Below, piece by piece: positions 23,542 through 35,509 of a stretch of 64,000 bases of DNA. The stretch covers positions 12,501 to 76,500 of the forward strand of contig JACEEZ010005964.1 of the NCBI GenBank assembly GCA_016584305.1, read 5' to 3'. The stretch is from Chionoecetes opilio. Its lineage: Eukaryota > Arthropoda > Malacostraca > Decapoda > Majidae. A program made the translations under genes and the position numbers. How positions within the stretch are numbered: position 1 is the stretch's first letter; every line of letters starts with the position of its first letter. Below the pieces are notes generated by a model. That model had not been told where the DNA came from and did no database searches. It saw only the letters and a program-made list of their open reading frames with translations.

Positions 23542-23985
23542 GCCTATAGGTTCCGCCCCCCTTGCGGGGGGAATCCCATCATATCGCACATTTTTGGAAC
23601 CGGTTGAACCAGGGAGTTTTTTTTAAGCCTACTTCTGAAATTGACCGATCACTTTTTTTATCTTTTGTTAGCAGCCTCTTAGCGATAATTGGTGAAAAAA
23701 AGTGGGTTTGTGAGAATGGCCCGTTTGACTCACATCTAAAACCGGAGTATTATGAAGCTTTGGGTGCAATAATAGCTACATATCACTGTACTCATATTCC
23801 TTTTTTTGCTGAGAAATGCACCATAAATTTATATATGATTTTTTCTGGCCAAAATATCCAAGACACGGGACCGGAACTCGCTGTGATTGGTTGTGACGTA
23901 GTAAGTCGCAGACTCAGATCTCGCCTGCTTCATCTGATCGGCTGTTTTTGCTCAGCAGAGACTCGCATACTACTATGCATTCAAC

Positions 23986-24177
23986 ATGTCCCAGACAAAG
24001 AACATATTATGCCCTTGTTTTGTGCTATGTGCAAAAACACCACAATTAACGCTCCAGAGCAGTGTGTTCATAACTATGCCTAAAGACAAGAAAAAGAGGA
24101 AACAGTGGTGGATGTCTGCAAAGCGTGATTTCTCGATGAAGGAAAATTCATACTATTGCTGTGAAGACCATTTTGAT
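23986..24177 (+). pseudogene. THAP zinc-finger exon, frameshifted (copy A)
   Basis: The downstream frame reads MPKDKKKRKQWWMSAKRDF and then YYCCEDHFD, matching the second half of a C2CH THAP zinc finger (conserved Trp, then C and H of the CxxH end). The first Cys pair lies about 60 bases upstream but in another frame, in CAMCKNTTINAPE. The domain is therefore complete only across a frameshift near 24,050-24,070. The ATG at 23,986 (MSQTKNIL) is a plausible start. Directly after the HFD codons comes GTATGTATG, a good splice-donor match, so this is probably the first coding exon of a THAP protein. THAP domains bind DNA and are found in P-element transposases and host transcription factors; which applies here is unknown. 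Confidence 0.72.
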
Positions 24178-24656
24178 GTATGTATGTACTTGTGCATGGA
24201 TAAGTAACTTGCAAATATATGTAGCTGTGGGGCTTTAGCTGAGCTGTGATAAGTTGCGGGAGTAGTATGCAGTATGCAAGGCTTTTGAGGTAGGGATGAG
24301 ACAGGCTGGGTTTTTCATGTTAAGTATACAACACGCAGTGAGTTACGTAAAATTCTAGAGTCCTTTCCCGCCCTAATTAGAGTGTTTTTCCTCCAGACCT
24401 TCACAGATCCTTCAGATACCTCTAAACTGTAATTATAAAGTGGGGGGGAGATGCCCCCTTCACCCCCCTCCCCTCCTTAACGACCCCCATGGACCCTCAA
24501 AAATATAATATGTTTAATGTTACTAATCTAACTCTCACTATAACCTAACCTAACCTTATCTCAATAATAACCTCATAGCGAGACCCATAAAAAAATAATT
24601 ACTAACCTAACCTTGTAAAATTATAGTTTTATTTTACTAACCTAACTAACCTTACT

Positions 24657-25237
24657 AACTTGCATTACCCCTACTGCAAGATGACCAGTAATCCTCCTTC
24701 AAGTGATGTAGTAGGTATTCACTGTGTTTGTGAATATGTAAGTTGTAGTTTATAAGGAAAAAGTGGATAGACAGAGATAAGTGGCCCGTGACACCAGAAA
24801 GTGATGACTTCTGGGATCGGCATTCTTATAGGGAGCTTAAATGAACCTGCAATGACATGTACAGCTAGACAGATAGACGAACTCATAGAGGAACAGGTAG
24901 AAATGTATGGTTAGTAAAGGTTGTAGTGGTGAGTAGAGTGACGAAGGGTGTATGTTTTGCTTATGTGGGGAAAGAAAGCCATACATTTCTACCTGTTCCT
25001 CTATGAGTTCGTCTATCTGTCTAGCTTTACATGTCATTGCAGGTTCATTTAAGCTCCCTATAAGGAATGCCGATCCCAGAAGTCATCACTTGTCAGGTGT
25101 CACGGGCCACTTATCTCTGTCTATCCACTTTTTCCTTATAAACTACAACTTACATATTCACAAACACAGTGAATACCTACTACATCACTTGAAGGAGGAT
25201 TACTGGTCATCTTGCGGTAGTAGGAGTAATGCAAGTT
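24657..25237. repeat. Foldback inverted repeat inside copy A
   Basis: Arms 24,657-24,910 and 24,979-25,237 are reverse complements with few differences (for example CCATACATTTCTACCTGTTCC at the inner edge), around a 68-base loop. The outer edges are ACTTGCATTAC and its complement. No clear target-site duplication. It has MITE or foldback structure and no coding capacity. Confidence 0.88.
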
Positions 25238-26217
25238 GGTGTATTAGTAGGTAGTACATATAGGTAGCGGCCGCTTCACAGCTGTTTTGCTCTGTTGTCT
25301 TCGCTAGTGACGTTACAACATGGCGCCAGTCGTTTTAGAGCGTATAAATTTTCCTGTACTTAAATTGGCTGTATCATCAAAAATACTGTTGACATTGAAA
25401 AATCAACATCACTGCCCAACTATATGAGGCTTGAAGATGTCAAATCAATCCTTACCTCAAGTAGAGTAAACGGGTCCATTATTGCGTATTTTTGTTGTTC
25501 CAGAATTTAAAATAGCTTCGATATGACGTAGCTTGTTTAAGGTCAAGCCAACGCCGTGTGTTTGGACACGTATTTGTAGGATTATAATTAGTTTTGTTTT
25601 AAATCCGGAAAAGCAATATGGATGGAAAAAAATTTCGTGTTGTTATTGTTCCAGAAATGACAATATCTTCGGTATGACGTAGCTTGTTTAAGCACGCCTG
25701 AGATCTTAAACCTACGTATGTTTGTAGGTGACGTATGATGAGAAATTGGAAATAGTTATAATGAGAAAAAGAAAAATAGTAATATTAAATGATTTTTGTT
25801 TGTGTTTTTACAGAGAATATATTTCTTTAGGTATTACTTAGCTTGTTTAAGGTCACAGGCGTGCTTAAACCGTGCTTAAACCTACGTAAAATTGTAGGCC
25901 ACGTATCAGCAGAAAATAATAGTTTGAGTATAGGCAAAAATAGCGAATTTTTTTATCTGCCAGCCAGCAATTATAAGTTGTGAACTATGACGTAGTTACA
26001 GCAATATAGTAGAGCGTGAATTATTGAACAAATAGTTGTAATAATTAATTTGGAGTCTTCCAAGTGACCTAGCGGTTCCCTTCGACACTCATTAAGTTTT
26101 TTTAACGGAGAACTTTCGCCATTAGCTCTATCGTAACTCCGGCATGCAGTTAACACCTAATTACAGCCCCATTTCGATTGTTGAAATGTGATGAAGTTGA
26201 TTATTTTATTTGTAACA

Positions 26218-26460
26218 AAGTGTCGGCCTCTTCTTGTCCAGTGACCCCGCTGTGGGGAGTCACCTTGTCGTGGTGGCGGGGCTTGAAGCGTGGTCGATGG
26301 CGCCACCTACTCTGGCGGCCTGCTTGCCATTGTTGGGTTCGGTGGCCGTCGGCCTCGTGGACCAAGCAAGCGCCCCCCCTTCGTCACTGGGAGGTGGAGC
26401 CTTCCGGTGATGTCGCCTTTATGCTTCCTCCCCCTTTCTCTCCTTTCTAGGCGATCAGGG
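26218..26460 (+). repeat. Truncated 5' end of the LINE seen in full at 32.75 kb
   Basis: Contains GTGTCGGCCTCTTCTTGTCC and CCTTGTCGTGGTGGCGGGG, and is nearly identical to 32,748-32,990. Similarity to the LINE breaks off near 26,460, where GC-rich low-quality sequence, one N (about 26,536) and a poly-A run (26,607-26,629) follow. The break may be an assembly join. Confidence 0.75.
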
Positions 26461-29355
26461 AAAACCCTCCGTTCCGCGCCTTTTTTTTTAAATTACCCGC
26501 CCCCCGGGGGCCCGTGGTGGCTGTTTAATTTACCGNTCCAGGTGAAATTCCTCTATATACTTACCTAAGGGGGAAAGGGGCCAGCTTAGGAAAGGAAACA
26601 TATCAAAAAAAAAAAAAAAAAAAAAAAAATTGTACTATGATAAATGTTGCCAGTTTCTTGATATTAATGGAATGCAACAGATTTAGCAACTTATTTGGAA
26701 GACTGCTGAGAGTTAACTGCTTCAGAGATTTTTTTCGACTCGGTACCATCAGTATGTAAAAGTACATTTATAAGAAAAATAATGAATCCTGTAATAGTTC
26801 ACGTACACGGCAAGACAAAAATGTATGGCTACAACAAACCTTGCAAGCTATTTGGACTAGAAAACTGGGGTTTAATCATGGATTTGGGAGTCATTCCATT
26901 ACGGTAATTTTAGTGAGTTACACAAGTTATAACGCCAGAAAAGTTCCACTATGCATTCCCTTTATTTACATATATGAATGGAATGTATTGTGCCGGTAGT
27001 TGCACTTTGTTTTAGCTTTCTTGCGTGCTCCCTCAGACAAGGATTCTATGAATGGTACATGTCAGAAGAAAATAAAAAGAAAGGCCTGACTTTTTCACTA
27101 AATGGGACTACTATAAAAAATGATGAGTGGGGTAGGGGCAGACTAAAGTAAGTGGTAAGAGCTCATTTCTTCTTATCTATGACTGTAAGGAAGGTTGCAC
27201 TATAGAAGGGCCCCATGGCATAAATTTAAAACCAATTCTCCCTTGTATATCTTGTATGTTTCCCCAAAAAATACACCAGTGCATAAGGTTATTTTACACT
27301 TAGAGTAAAGAAAGCCAAACAGGGAGGCCATCCTAAACAATGGTAGAAATGACGCGGAAAACCATTCACAGCGGTTCTATAATTGTTTGTTATAAAAATC
27401 CAAACCACGTTTATATTATTATTTATTATTTGTAACGGTCTTATAGCAGACACCGCAAAGAAAGCAATGTTGACAAACTGCGATGCAAGGCCTAACATGC
27501 AACAGGTATTAAGTGATGAGGCATGTGATTGGATGAGATACTCAAAATCATTGAACCCCCCACCACAAAGAACTTATGTCAACAATAGCTTATGAAACAA
27601 TGATTTAAGTTTGAATATGTTTATTTCTTTTGCAAATGCCCTACAAGCTATGCCCATCAACAGGCTTGAAACTATAATGCTTCAGAACAAGCCCTCAACA
27701 TAATAACTATCTACTTATATGAGCCAATACCATTCTCTGACTAAAAAGACCCTCGAGAAGATTATGCTGTAAGAGAAGACTTCAGGAACACAAATCTGTA
27801 CTAATGTTCGACAGGACTTTATTGTGCCGATGAATCTTTATGCCTACACAAAGAACGTGAAGGGGCAGGATTCGCTCAACCACTCCAGAATTTAAACCCA
27901 ACTAAACCATCACTTTTCTGTATTCATTGACCTTCGGAAAGAGATAGGGATGAATTATGTTGAGAAAGTTTATTCTAGACAAATTGTTTTAAAAATCAAA
28001 AGTGCGAACTATGAAATATTTACCGCGGAGCAATTGCTGCAAGCAACCCTCTGCCCACGCCGTGTCCTCTTTACGGCCTTCCCCGTCTGGCGATGGTACC
28101 TTTCCTGGTGGCCGTTATCAGTGCCTTCCACGTGGTGGTCCAGCCACCCAACACCCCTAGCGGCAGGGAGGCACTTGCTGCTCTCTGAAAGATGAGGAGT
28201 GCTAACTATTGATTGTAATAATGTTACAGTCCTAGTCAGGAAGAAGGTTAAAGATATGGCAATCACTTTGCAGTGGGTTAACAGTATAATGTAATGTACC
28301 AATGATAATGACAAATGATAGTGCAGAGCAATAGAAGAAAAGCTCTTAAATCTGATACCATTCATTACTGTACTGTCTCCATATGTTTTCTTCATAGTGG
28401 TTAACGGCTGCTTTCATTAACCATTACACTTTGGAAAATACCTAAGTAGAACCTATATAGCACCTAAGTACACAAACCCTGTCAAGGTCTTGAAGAACAA
28501 GAGAGCCATTGTATCATTATTTATTTGGCCAATAACCGGGTTAGCGATCCTCGCAGCTATGGTTGTTCAAACGATTGGGCGCATAACACACAGTTAAAAC
28601 AGAGGTTTCTCTTATCCTGACCATAGCAGAATGAGTTGGTTCAACTCCACACTGCACTCCTGTACCTACTCTTACACGCTCAACAAGGAATATGTGTGAA
28701 ATGATGAGGTCAAATGTCTCTGACCTCAATGATCGGAATCAAACTATTTCCAACATATTGACCACCATCATGATAGACAAAGTCCTTACGTTCCCGTCAC
28801 ACATACACGACTCAAGGGGCACCGAAGCGACGTCTCAAGGTCCTAACGGGCTTTTTCATCCAATCGTCCCCTTGTAAAGTTGCACGACTAGGTTAGAGGA
28901 CATTAGCGTGTTCGTGAGCGTTGGGTACGGGAATCGTCGGAGCCACCGTTTAATTTCTTTATTGCGCGCGTAAAAAACTATCGTGGCCCGCCTCACGACT
29001 TTTCAAAAGCGTGTGCACAGTCGGGAGTGTCGGTAGGTCGGGTCATGTGAAGTAGTCACTTAAGCCCCTTTTTTTTCACACATTCTAGAGTAGCAAGCCG
29101 AGTAGCGCCGAATCCAAAATTGGCGTCCTACTCGTGTGAGAAAGGCGACACTGACACCCAAACACTGGTTTATCGGTAGTTTTCGTGTACCAAGCACGAA
29201 TTAGTACGACTTTGCTAAGAGTTTGTACGCATGTACGATGTGTTCGCAAGAGTTGCTATGAGTCGTTTACGAGTTTGCTAACAAATTGCAAAGAGTTTGC
29301 TACGTGAGTTGTACGACCGGTGGCTGACTGGACTGATCTGTGAGGGACAATCGTT
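26461..29355. other. Unannotated intergenic DNA
   Basis: Contains the poly-A run at 26,607-26,629. The only moderately long open frames (27,289-27,595 on both strands, and 28,009-28,395 minus) carry no motif I recognise. I saw no repeat shared with the rest of the window. Confidence 0.5.
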
Positions 29356-29359
29356 ATAT

Positions 29360-29595
29360 CGAGTGAGTACAGGGGCGTCATCATTGCACCTCAACCCGGG
29401 AGGCTGGCACGTCACAAACCCCCGGGGCTATCACCCGGATACCCATTTCATACTGGCCGTGGACAGGGGCTCGGGTGTTTTAAATGAAGACCGGCCAAGT
29501 TTTTGGTCCGCCGTGGATCCAAAACCGGCGACTTCGCCCTCACCAAACAGGTTGTTGAACGAGCTGTGCTAAATCAGTACACTGCGGAGCAACCG
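29360..29595 (-). repeat. tRNA-derived SINE copy 3, minus strand, decayed
   Basis: Shares with copies 1 and 2 the words GTCACAAACCCCCGG, GGACAGGGGCTCGGGT and, toward the head, GGCGACTTCGCC and TACACTGCGGAGCA. The B-box is disrupted (GGATCCAAAACCGG). No (TG)n tail is present. Confidence 0.65.
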
Positions 29596-30267
29596 TCATA
29601 CGTCATACTTGAGGCATACGAATAGGCGTGAGTCGCTCCGATAAATGACGAGCCGCCGACGAGTGGATACTAGTTAGTTACGACTGGATACGCATCGCCT
29701 ATACGCATATACCAAAAAGTCGCGACGTTGCTGCGGACAGATTTTTACCATGCCCCAAAATTCAGGCCCTCGCGCTATACCAAGACACCCGCGCAATATG
29801 CCACGTCTCTCACCTTACTGATAGTATTGATGGGGCGCGACTTTCATGAGTTACCATACGAGTGCGCCCCACGTGTTTTTCGGCCCGAGTCACAAGTCGC
29901 CAATATCGGCCACGCTACTCTAGAATGTGTGTGAAAGGGGTTCAGATCAACTGATGCGTTGTGACTACATCGTAAGTGTCGCTGATGAGTCGCCGACAAG
30001 TTTTTGTTTTATTTTATACGTTGAAATCAGTGTCCCACGCCGCCGACTGGCACGATTCCTCGACGAGTCGACTCTGAAGAGAGACGAAGACTCCTGCCCT
30101 CACGACCGTTTCGTGATGTTCGGCAAGACCGCGGAACAAGACAATCGTGGCGGCGGAGCTAGGAGTCTTCAAAATTGGAAAATTATAACTGATTTTCACT
30201 GGACAAGCCAACGCAGTGTTTGGGAACGTATCAATAGAAATTGAGGAAATGTGTTTGCAAAAATACT
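29596..30267. other. Unannotated intergenic DNA
   Basis: Two overlapping open frames on opposite strands at 29,927-30,244 share no recognisable domain. Nothing else can be supported. Confidence 0.45.
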
Positions 30268-30528
30268 AATAACGGACCGTTTACTCACACCTAAAACACG
30301 GAGTGTTATGAACTTGGGTGCACCATGGCTACATATCACTGTACTCATATTATTTTAGCGAGAAAGGCACAAGAATGAAATTATATGCTTTTTTGGAGGC
30401 AAAATATAACAACACGGCGGAACGCGCTGTGATTGTGTTGTGAAGTAGTAAGCGAACTAGATCTCGACGAGATACAGTGATGGATTGTTTTGGCTCAAGC
30501 AGACAGCAGTACATACTATGCATTCAAC

Positions 30529-30718
30529 ATGTATCAGACAAAAGAACATTAGGCTTTGTTGTGTACATGTGCAAAAACCAACAAGTAAAAACATGCCACG
30601 AGAATGTGTCATAACTATGCCTAAAGACAAGAAAAAGAGGAAACAGTGGTGGATGTCTGCAAAGCGTGATTTCTCGATGAAGGAAAATTCATACTATTGC
30701 TGTGAAGACCATTTTGAT
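30529..30718 (+). pseudogene. THAP zinc-finger exon, frameshifted (copy B)
   Basis: The C-terminal THAP half is identical to copy A (KKKRKQWWMSAKRDF and CCEDHFD, with GTATGTATG following as a possible splice donor at 30,719). Upstream, the Cys-containing N-terminal half is more damaged than in copy A (CAKTNK-like words across frames). Neither copy gives an intact THAP reading frame. Confidence 0.65.
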
Positions 30719-31196
30719 GTATGTATGTACTTGTGCATGGATAAGTAACTTGCAAATTATATGTAGCTGTGGGGCTTTAGCTGAGCTGTGATAAGTTGCG
30801 GGAGTAGTATGCAGTATGCAGGCTTTTGAGGTAGGGATGAGACAGGCTGGTTTTTCATGTTAAGTATACACACGCAGTGAGTTACGTAAATTCTAGAGTC
30901 CTTTCCCGCCCTAATTAGAGTGTTTTTTTCCTCCAGACCTTCACAGATCCCTTCAGATACCTCTAAACTGTATTATAAAGTGGGGGGAGATGCCCCCTTC
31001 ACCCCCCTCCCCTCCTTAACGACCCCCATGGACCCCTCAAAATATAATATGTTTATGTTACTAATCTAACCTCACTATAACCTAACCTAACCTTATCTCA
31101 ATAATAACCTCATAGCGAGACCCCCATAAAAAAATAATTACTAACCTAACCTTGTAAAATTATAGTTTTATTTTACTAACCTAACTAACCTTACTA

Positions 31197-31776
31197 ACTT
31201 GCATTACCCCTACTACTGCAAGATGACCAGTAATCCTCCTTCAAGTGATGTAGTAGGTATTCACTGTGTTTGTGAATATGTAAGTTGTAGTTTATAAGGA
31301 AAAAGTGGATAGACAGAGATAAGTGGCCCGTGACACCAGACAAGTGATGACTTCTGGGATCGGCATTCCTTATAGGGAGCTTAAATGAACCTGCAATGAC
31401 ATGTACAGCTAGACAGATAGACGAACTCAGAGGAACAGGTAGAAATGTATGGTTAGTAAAGGTTGTAGTGGTGAGTAGAGTGACGAAGGGTGTATGTTTT
31501 GCTTATGTGGGGAAAGAAAGCCATACATTTCTACCTGTTCCTCTATGAGTTCGTCTATCTGTCTAGCTTACATGTCATTGCAGGTTCATTTAAGCTCCCT
31601 ATAAGGAATGCCGATCCCAAAGTCATCACTTTCAGGTGTCACGGGCCACTTATCTCTGTCTATCCACTTTTTCCTTATAAACTACAACTTACATATTCAC
31701 AAACACAGTGAATACCTACTACATCACTTGAAGGAGGATTACTGGTCATCTTGCGGTAGTAGGAGTAATGCAAGTT
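31197..31776. repeat. Foldback inverted repeat inside copy B
   Basis: Arms 31,197-31,452 and 31,521-31,776, loop 68 bases. Same element and same position as in copy A, so the foldback inserted before the segmental duplication. Confidence 0.88.
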
Positions 31777-33699
31777 GGTGTATTAGTAGGTAGTACATAT
31801 AGTAGCGGCCGCTTCATACAGCTGTTTTGCTCTGTTGTCTTCGCTAGTGACGTTACAACATGGCGCCAGTCGTTTTAGAGCGTATAAATTTTCCTGTACT
31901 TAAATTGGCTGTATCATCAAAAATACTGTTGACATTGAAAAATCAACATCACTGCCCAACTATATGAGGCTTGAAGATGTCAGGTCAAAATTCTTACCCT
32001 CAAGTAGAGTAAACGGGTCCATTATTGCGTATTTTTGTTGTTCCAGAATTTAAAATAGCTTCGATATGACGTAGCTTTGTTTAAGGTCAAGCCAACGCCG
32101 TGTGTTTGGACACGTATTTGTAGGATTTAATTATTTTGTTTTTAAAAATTCCGGAAAACAATTGGTGGAAAAAAAATTTTCGTGTTGTTATTTTCAGAAA
32201 TGACATATCTTCGTATGCACGTAGCTTTTAACACGCCTGAGACCTTTAAACCTACGTATGTTTGTAGGTAAGTATGATGAGAAATTGAAATAATTATAAT
32301 GAGAAAAGAAAATATAATATTTTGAAATTATTTTTGTTGTGTTTTACGAGAATTATTTCTTTAGGGGTTTACTTAACTGTTTAAGTCACCAGGCGTGCAA
32401 ATAAACTGCTTAAGCATACGTAAAATTTGTAGCCACAGTATCAGTCAGACAATAATAGTTTGATATAGGCAAAATGCGAATTTTTTTACTACTGCCGCCA
32501 GCAATTATAGTTGTGAACTAGACTACGTTACAGCAATATCAGTAAACGTAATTATTGAACAAATTTGTAATTAATTTGGAGTCTTCCAATGACCTAACGT
32601 TCCCTTCGACACTCTTAATTTTTTTTTTAACGGAGAACTTCCTCGGCCATTAACTCAAGGTACTCGGTATGTGCAGTTAGACACCATTAAAGCCCCATTT
32701 CGATTTGCATATAAATGTGATAAAGTTGATATTTTATTTGTACAAAGTGTCGGCCTCTTCTTGTCCAGTGACCCCGCTGGGGGGAGTCCCTTGTCGTGGT
32801 GGCGGGCTTGAAGCGTGGTCGATGGCGCCACCTACTCTGGCGGCCTGCTTGCCATTGTTTGGGGTTCGGTGGCCGTCGGCCTCGTGGACCAAGCAAGCGC
32901 CCCCCCTTCGTCACTGGGAGGTGAGCCTTCCGGTGATGTCGCCTTTATCTTCTCCCCCCTTTCTCTCCTTTCTTAGGGCGATTCTAGGCCCGGTGAGACT
33001 CTTCTCTTCCGTCTCACGCTCTTCTTCCTTTTAACTTCACACTCCGCTCCCCACGTGTTTTGCCTTTCGGGGCGTCCCGTATATTCCCCACGCGCCCCTC
33101 TATCTGGGATTTTGAGTCCACCGTGGGGCGGGTTTTGTAGTTCCCTTCGGTGGGCAACACGCTCCTTTGGTAGGGGGTTGGGGTAGAACGGGAGGTCCAG
33201 TGTGGCCCGCGGGATCAATCGGCTGGTCATGCGTTGGCTAGGGCCGGGTTTGGAGGTTGCCTGGTGGGCACCGCACGTCCTGCAGCTGCCACAAAACACC
33301 AGACAACCGAAGCGTAACTTCCCCGCAAACCCCTGGAGCTTTTGGGGTGAGGTCCTTCCCCAACAGACAGCTTCCCCTCTTTGGGGCTCCGTGGTGGGTG
33401 GGGGCGTGGGGAAGTGAAGTAATACGTTTTTTTGAATTAAGCAATACTTTACCCCGGCATGCCCTCCTCTCCCTGACTCCGATTGTCCTCGACATCTCCC
33501 ATTGGATCCTCTCACATTGCCACTCTGGCGCCTTTCCAGGCCCGACGGGGCACGAAGGGGGCAGCGCCCCTTCCTCCTCAGCTTCCCGGTCCTGGCGGTT
33601 CCCGCATAAAGGGACGCAGACAGGGATTGAGAGACAAGCCTGGCCCTGGGGGCACTTCTACGTTGGACACCTTGCTTCTGTCCAACGTGTCCCAGGCCT

Positions 33700-35430
33700 T
33701 GTTTTAAACAGAGCATTACATGATATTTTAAAGGTTTATGGTGTGGTTCGCCGCATCCGTCTTATTTATATGACAATGGACAATCAAATAGGTGCTACAA
33801 AACATTTTGCTGCAGATGATGCATCCTCTGCTTATGAGGAAGCCACAAAGAGAATTGGGGGCGAGACATTACAGAGCGAATCATTCGCTCTGTAAATGTT
33901 GGAGACGGGCCCTGTGACACATCCCCAACACTTTTGAGGAAACTACGACATCTACATCCAACCTGTCCGCCACAGCCCTACCCCTTCTTGGTACTGGTTT
34001 ATTATAAGGAAAGTGGTGGCAACTTTTTCCTTGCGGCGCGGAAATTTGGAGAAAGAAATTGGAATGATCCCGGAAGGGCCACCTGAAAAGGTAGGGCAGG
34101 GGGTTCAAAATCCGAGCCAAGGACCTTACTCAGGCTGGGATGCTCTTCCACATGCCCATCACCGATGACAGCATTTTTGATACCATCAAACCTCATCCAA
34201 AATTTAATACCAGCAAAGGCGTAGTCTCAACTACGACCTTTTTGAGTTTTTCGGAGGCAGAATACTAAAATTTTCCCGGAAAGAGTTCAACAGGTCTAAA
34301 AGGTCAGAGGAAGCAAAACATGATCATTATAACTTTCTACGGATCAAGTCTCCCCGATTCCATCGGGATCGGTCCTCAGTTCTCTAAAGATAAAAGCCTT
34401 TATCGACCGCCCTAATGCATGCTATGATGCTACAGCTTTCGGCACGGCAAAAAATTTTGTAAATCCCCTCCTCGCTGTGGTCGATGCTCGGCGTTGGGTT
34501 CCCATGCCACAGCTGACTGTACGTAAACTCCCTACTGCTTCCACTGCCGTGTTGATCACCCACCGAGTTCCCGACAGTGTGGGACTTACAAATTAGAAGA
34601 AGACATCCTTTATTTGCCCAACTCCCAATTTATCAGTCTTGGGAGCGCCAGAAGAAAATTTTCCCACAGACAAGCAGGCGGGAAAGGAAGCAGGACCTAC
34701 GCATCCGCGATGGCTGCTGCTTCTTCTAAGACTCCTAATCAGCCTGCTGCAGTTCCACCACCACATTCTCTTATACCTAATCCATCCATCCAAATGAAGA
34801 ATAAGTTTTCGCTATTGACCTGCGACTCTGTGGAGTCTGCTGACTCTTCCCATAATGAGCCTCCAACCACCTCTCGTGTAGTGCATGCCGCACACGGGAA
34901 ATATGACATTAGTGACTCCTCCTCTAGGAGGCTCCCAAAAACCCATCCTCATAAGGAGTCTCAGAAGCGAACTCGCAGTTCCAATGAGTCCTTAGTCAGT
35001 GGGCGTCCCTCCGGCTAAAATCTCAATTGCTGAGCAGGAGGGGATGGACTTGCGTAAAGATCCCACACCTACTGATAGGTGTGGGAGTACTGACGTTACT
35101 CCTAATATCACTGCCCCTGTTACCACCCCTGCAGCGGCTAGCGAAACAGCTCTACATCACGCTGATGGCGAAGGTGTCTCACAACCTATGGACACACAAG
35201 TAGTTGATAGCCATGCTGATAAGCAATCTTCAAGACCCTCGTCGGGAGCTATCAGTAAACCTAGAAGTGGTAAATCTTCTGTCAGTAAATCGGCATCTTT
35301 GGTGGGACATACGGTCTCTACTACTGCCGCGGGTCCTCGTATGAGAACCCCAATTTCACCACCGGATCTACACAAACGCCAATCAACATCTGAAAAAGTA
35401 ATGAAAAGTAGTCTACCATCTTCTACATAA
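33700..35430 (+). pseudogene. LINE ORF1 (gag-like, CCHC zinc knuckles)
   Basis: A stretch at 33,720-33,890 reads KVYGVVRRIRLIYMTMDN then AADDASSAYEEA, similar in layout to an RRM-like nucleic-acid-binding fold. At about 34,470-34,600 two adjacent knuckles occur: CGRCSALGSHATADC and CFHCRVDHPPSSRQC. The next words, KLEEDILYL, fit the segment that usually follows in jockey-type ORF1. From 34,614 a Ser/Pro/Thr-rich tail runs to about 35,430. ORF1 proteins coat the LINE RNA and chaperone it during target-primed reverse transcription. Several frameshifts and a stop between the two knuckles make it non-functional as read. Confidence 0.75.
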
Positions 35431-35509
35431 CACAAAAACGATGTTAGGCTTTCAAATAGCGCAGCGTCTACAAGCCGTAAGGCTTCTACTGCATCATCTT
35501 CACGCACGA

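Larger units (their letters stand above)
23705..26460 (+). repeat. Segmental duplication copy A (THAP exon, foldback, LINE 5' end)
   Basis: Aligns base by base, with small indels, to 30,268-32,990. Shared landmarks in order: CCGTTTGACTCACA/CCGTTTACTCACA at the start; the THAP exon; TGGGGGGGAGATGCCCCCTTC; CCTAACC words; the foldback; AACATGGCGCCAGTCGTTTT; several GTTTAAGGTCA words; GCGGTTCCCTTCGACACTC; and the GTCGTGGTGGCGGG LINE 5' end. The copies diverge after about 26,455, where this copy runs into low-quality sequence and a poly-A run. A third, partial copy lies at 42,785-43,145. Confidence 0.9.
30268..32990 (+). repeat. Segmental duplication copy B
   Basis: Second copy of the unit described at 23.7 kb, with the same landmarks in the same order. 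The middle (30,600-32,060) is almost identical to copy A. The ends (30,268-30,530 and 32,100-32,700) carry many single-base deletions relative to copy A, a pattern more like read error than evolutionary divergence. Copy B continues directly into the LINE body. Confidence 0.9.

Noticed and set aside
32973..33716. 247-codon minus-strand open frame
   Set aside because: Antisense to the LINE 5' region, Arg/Gly/Pro-rich, overlapping a 212-codon plus-strand frame; likely GC-composition artefact.
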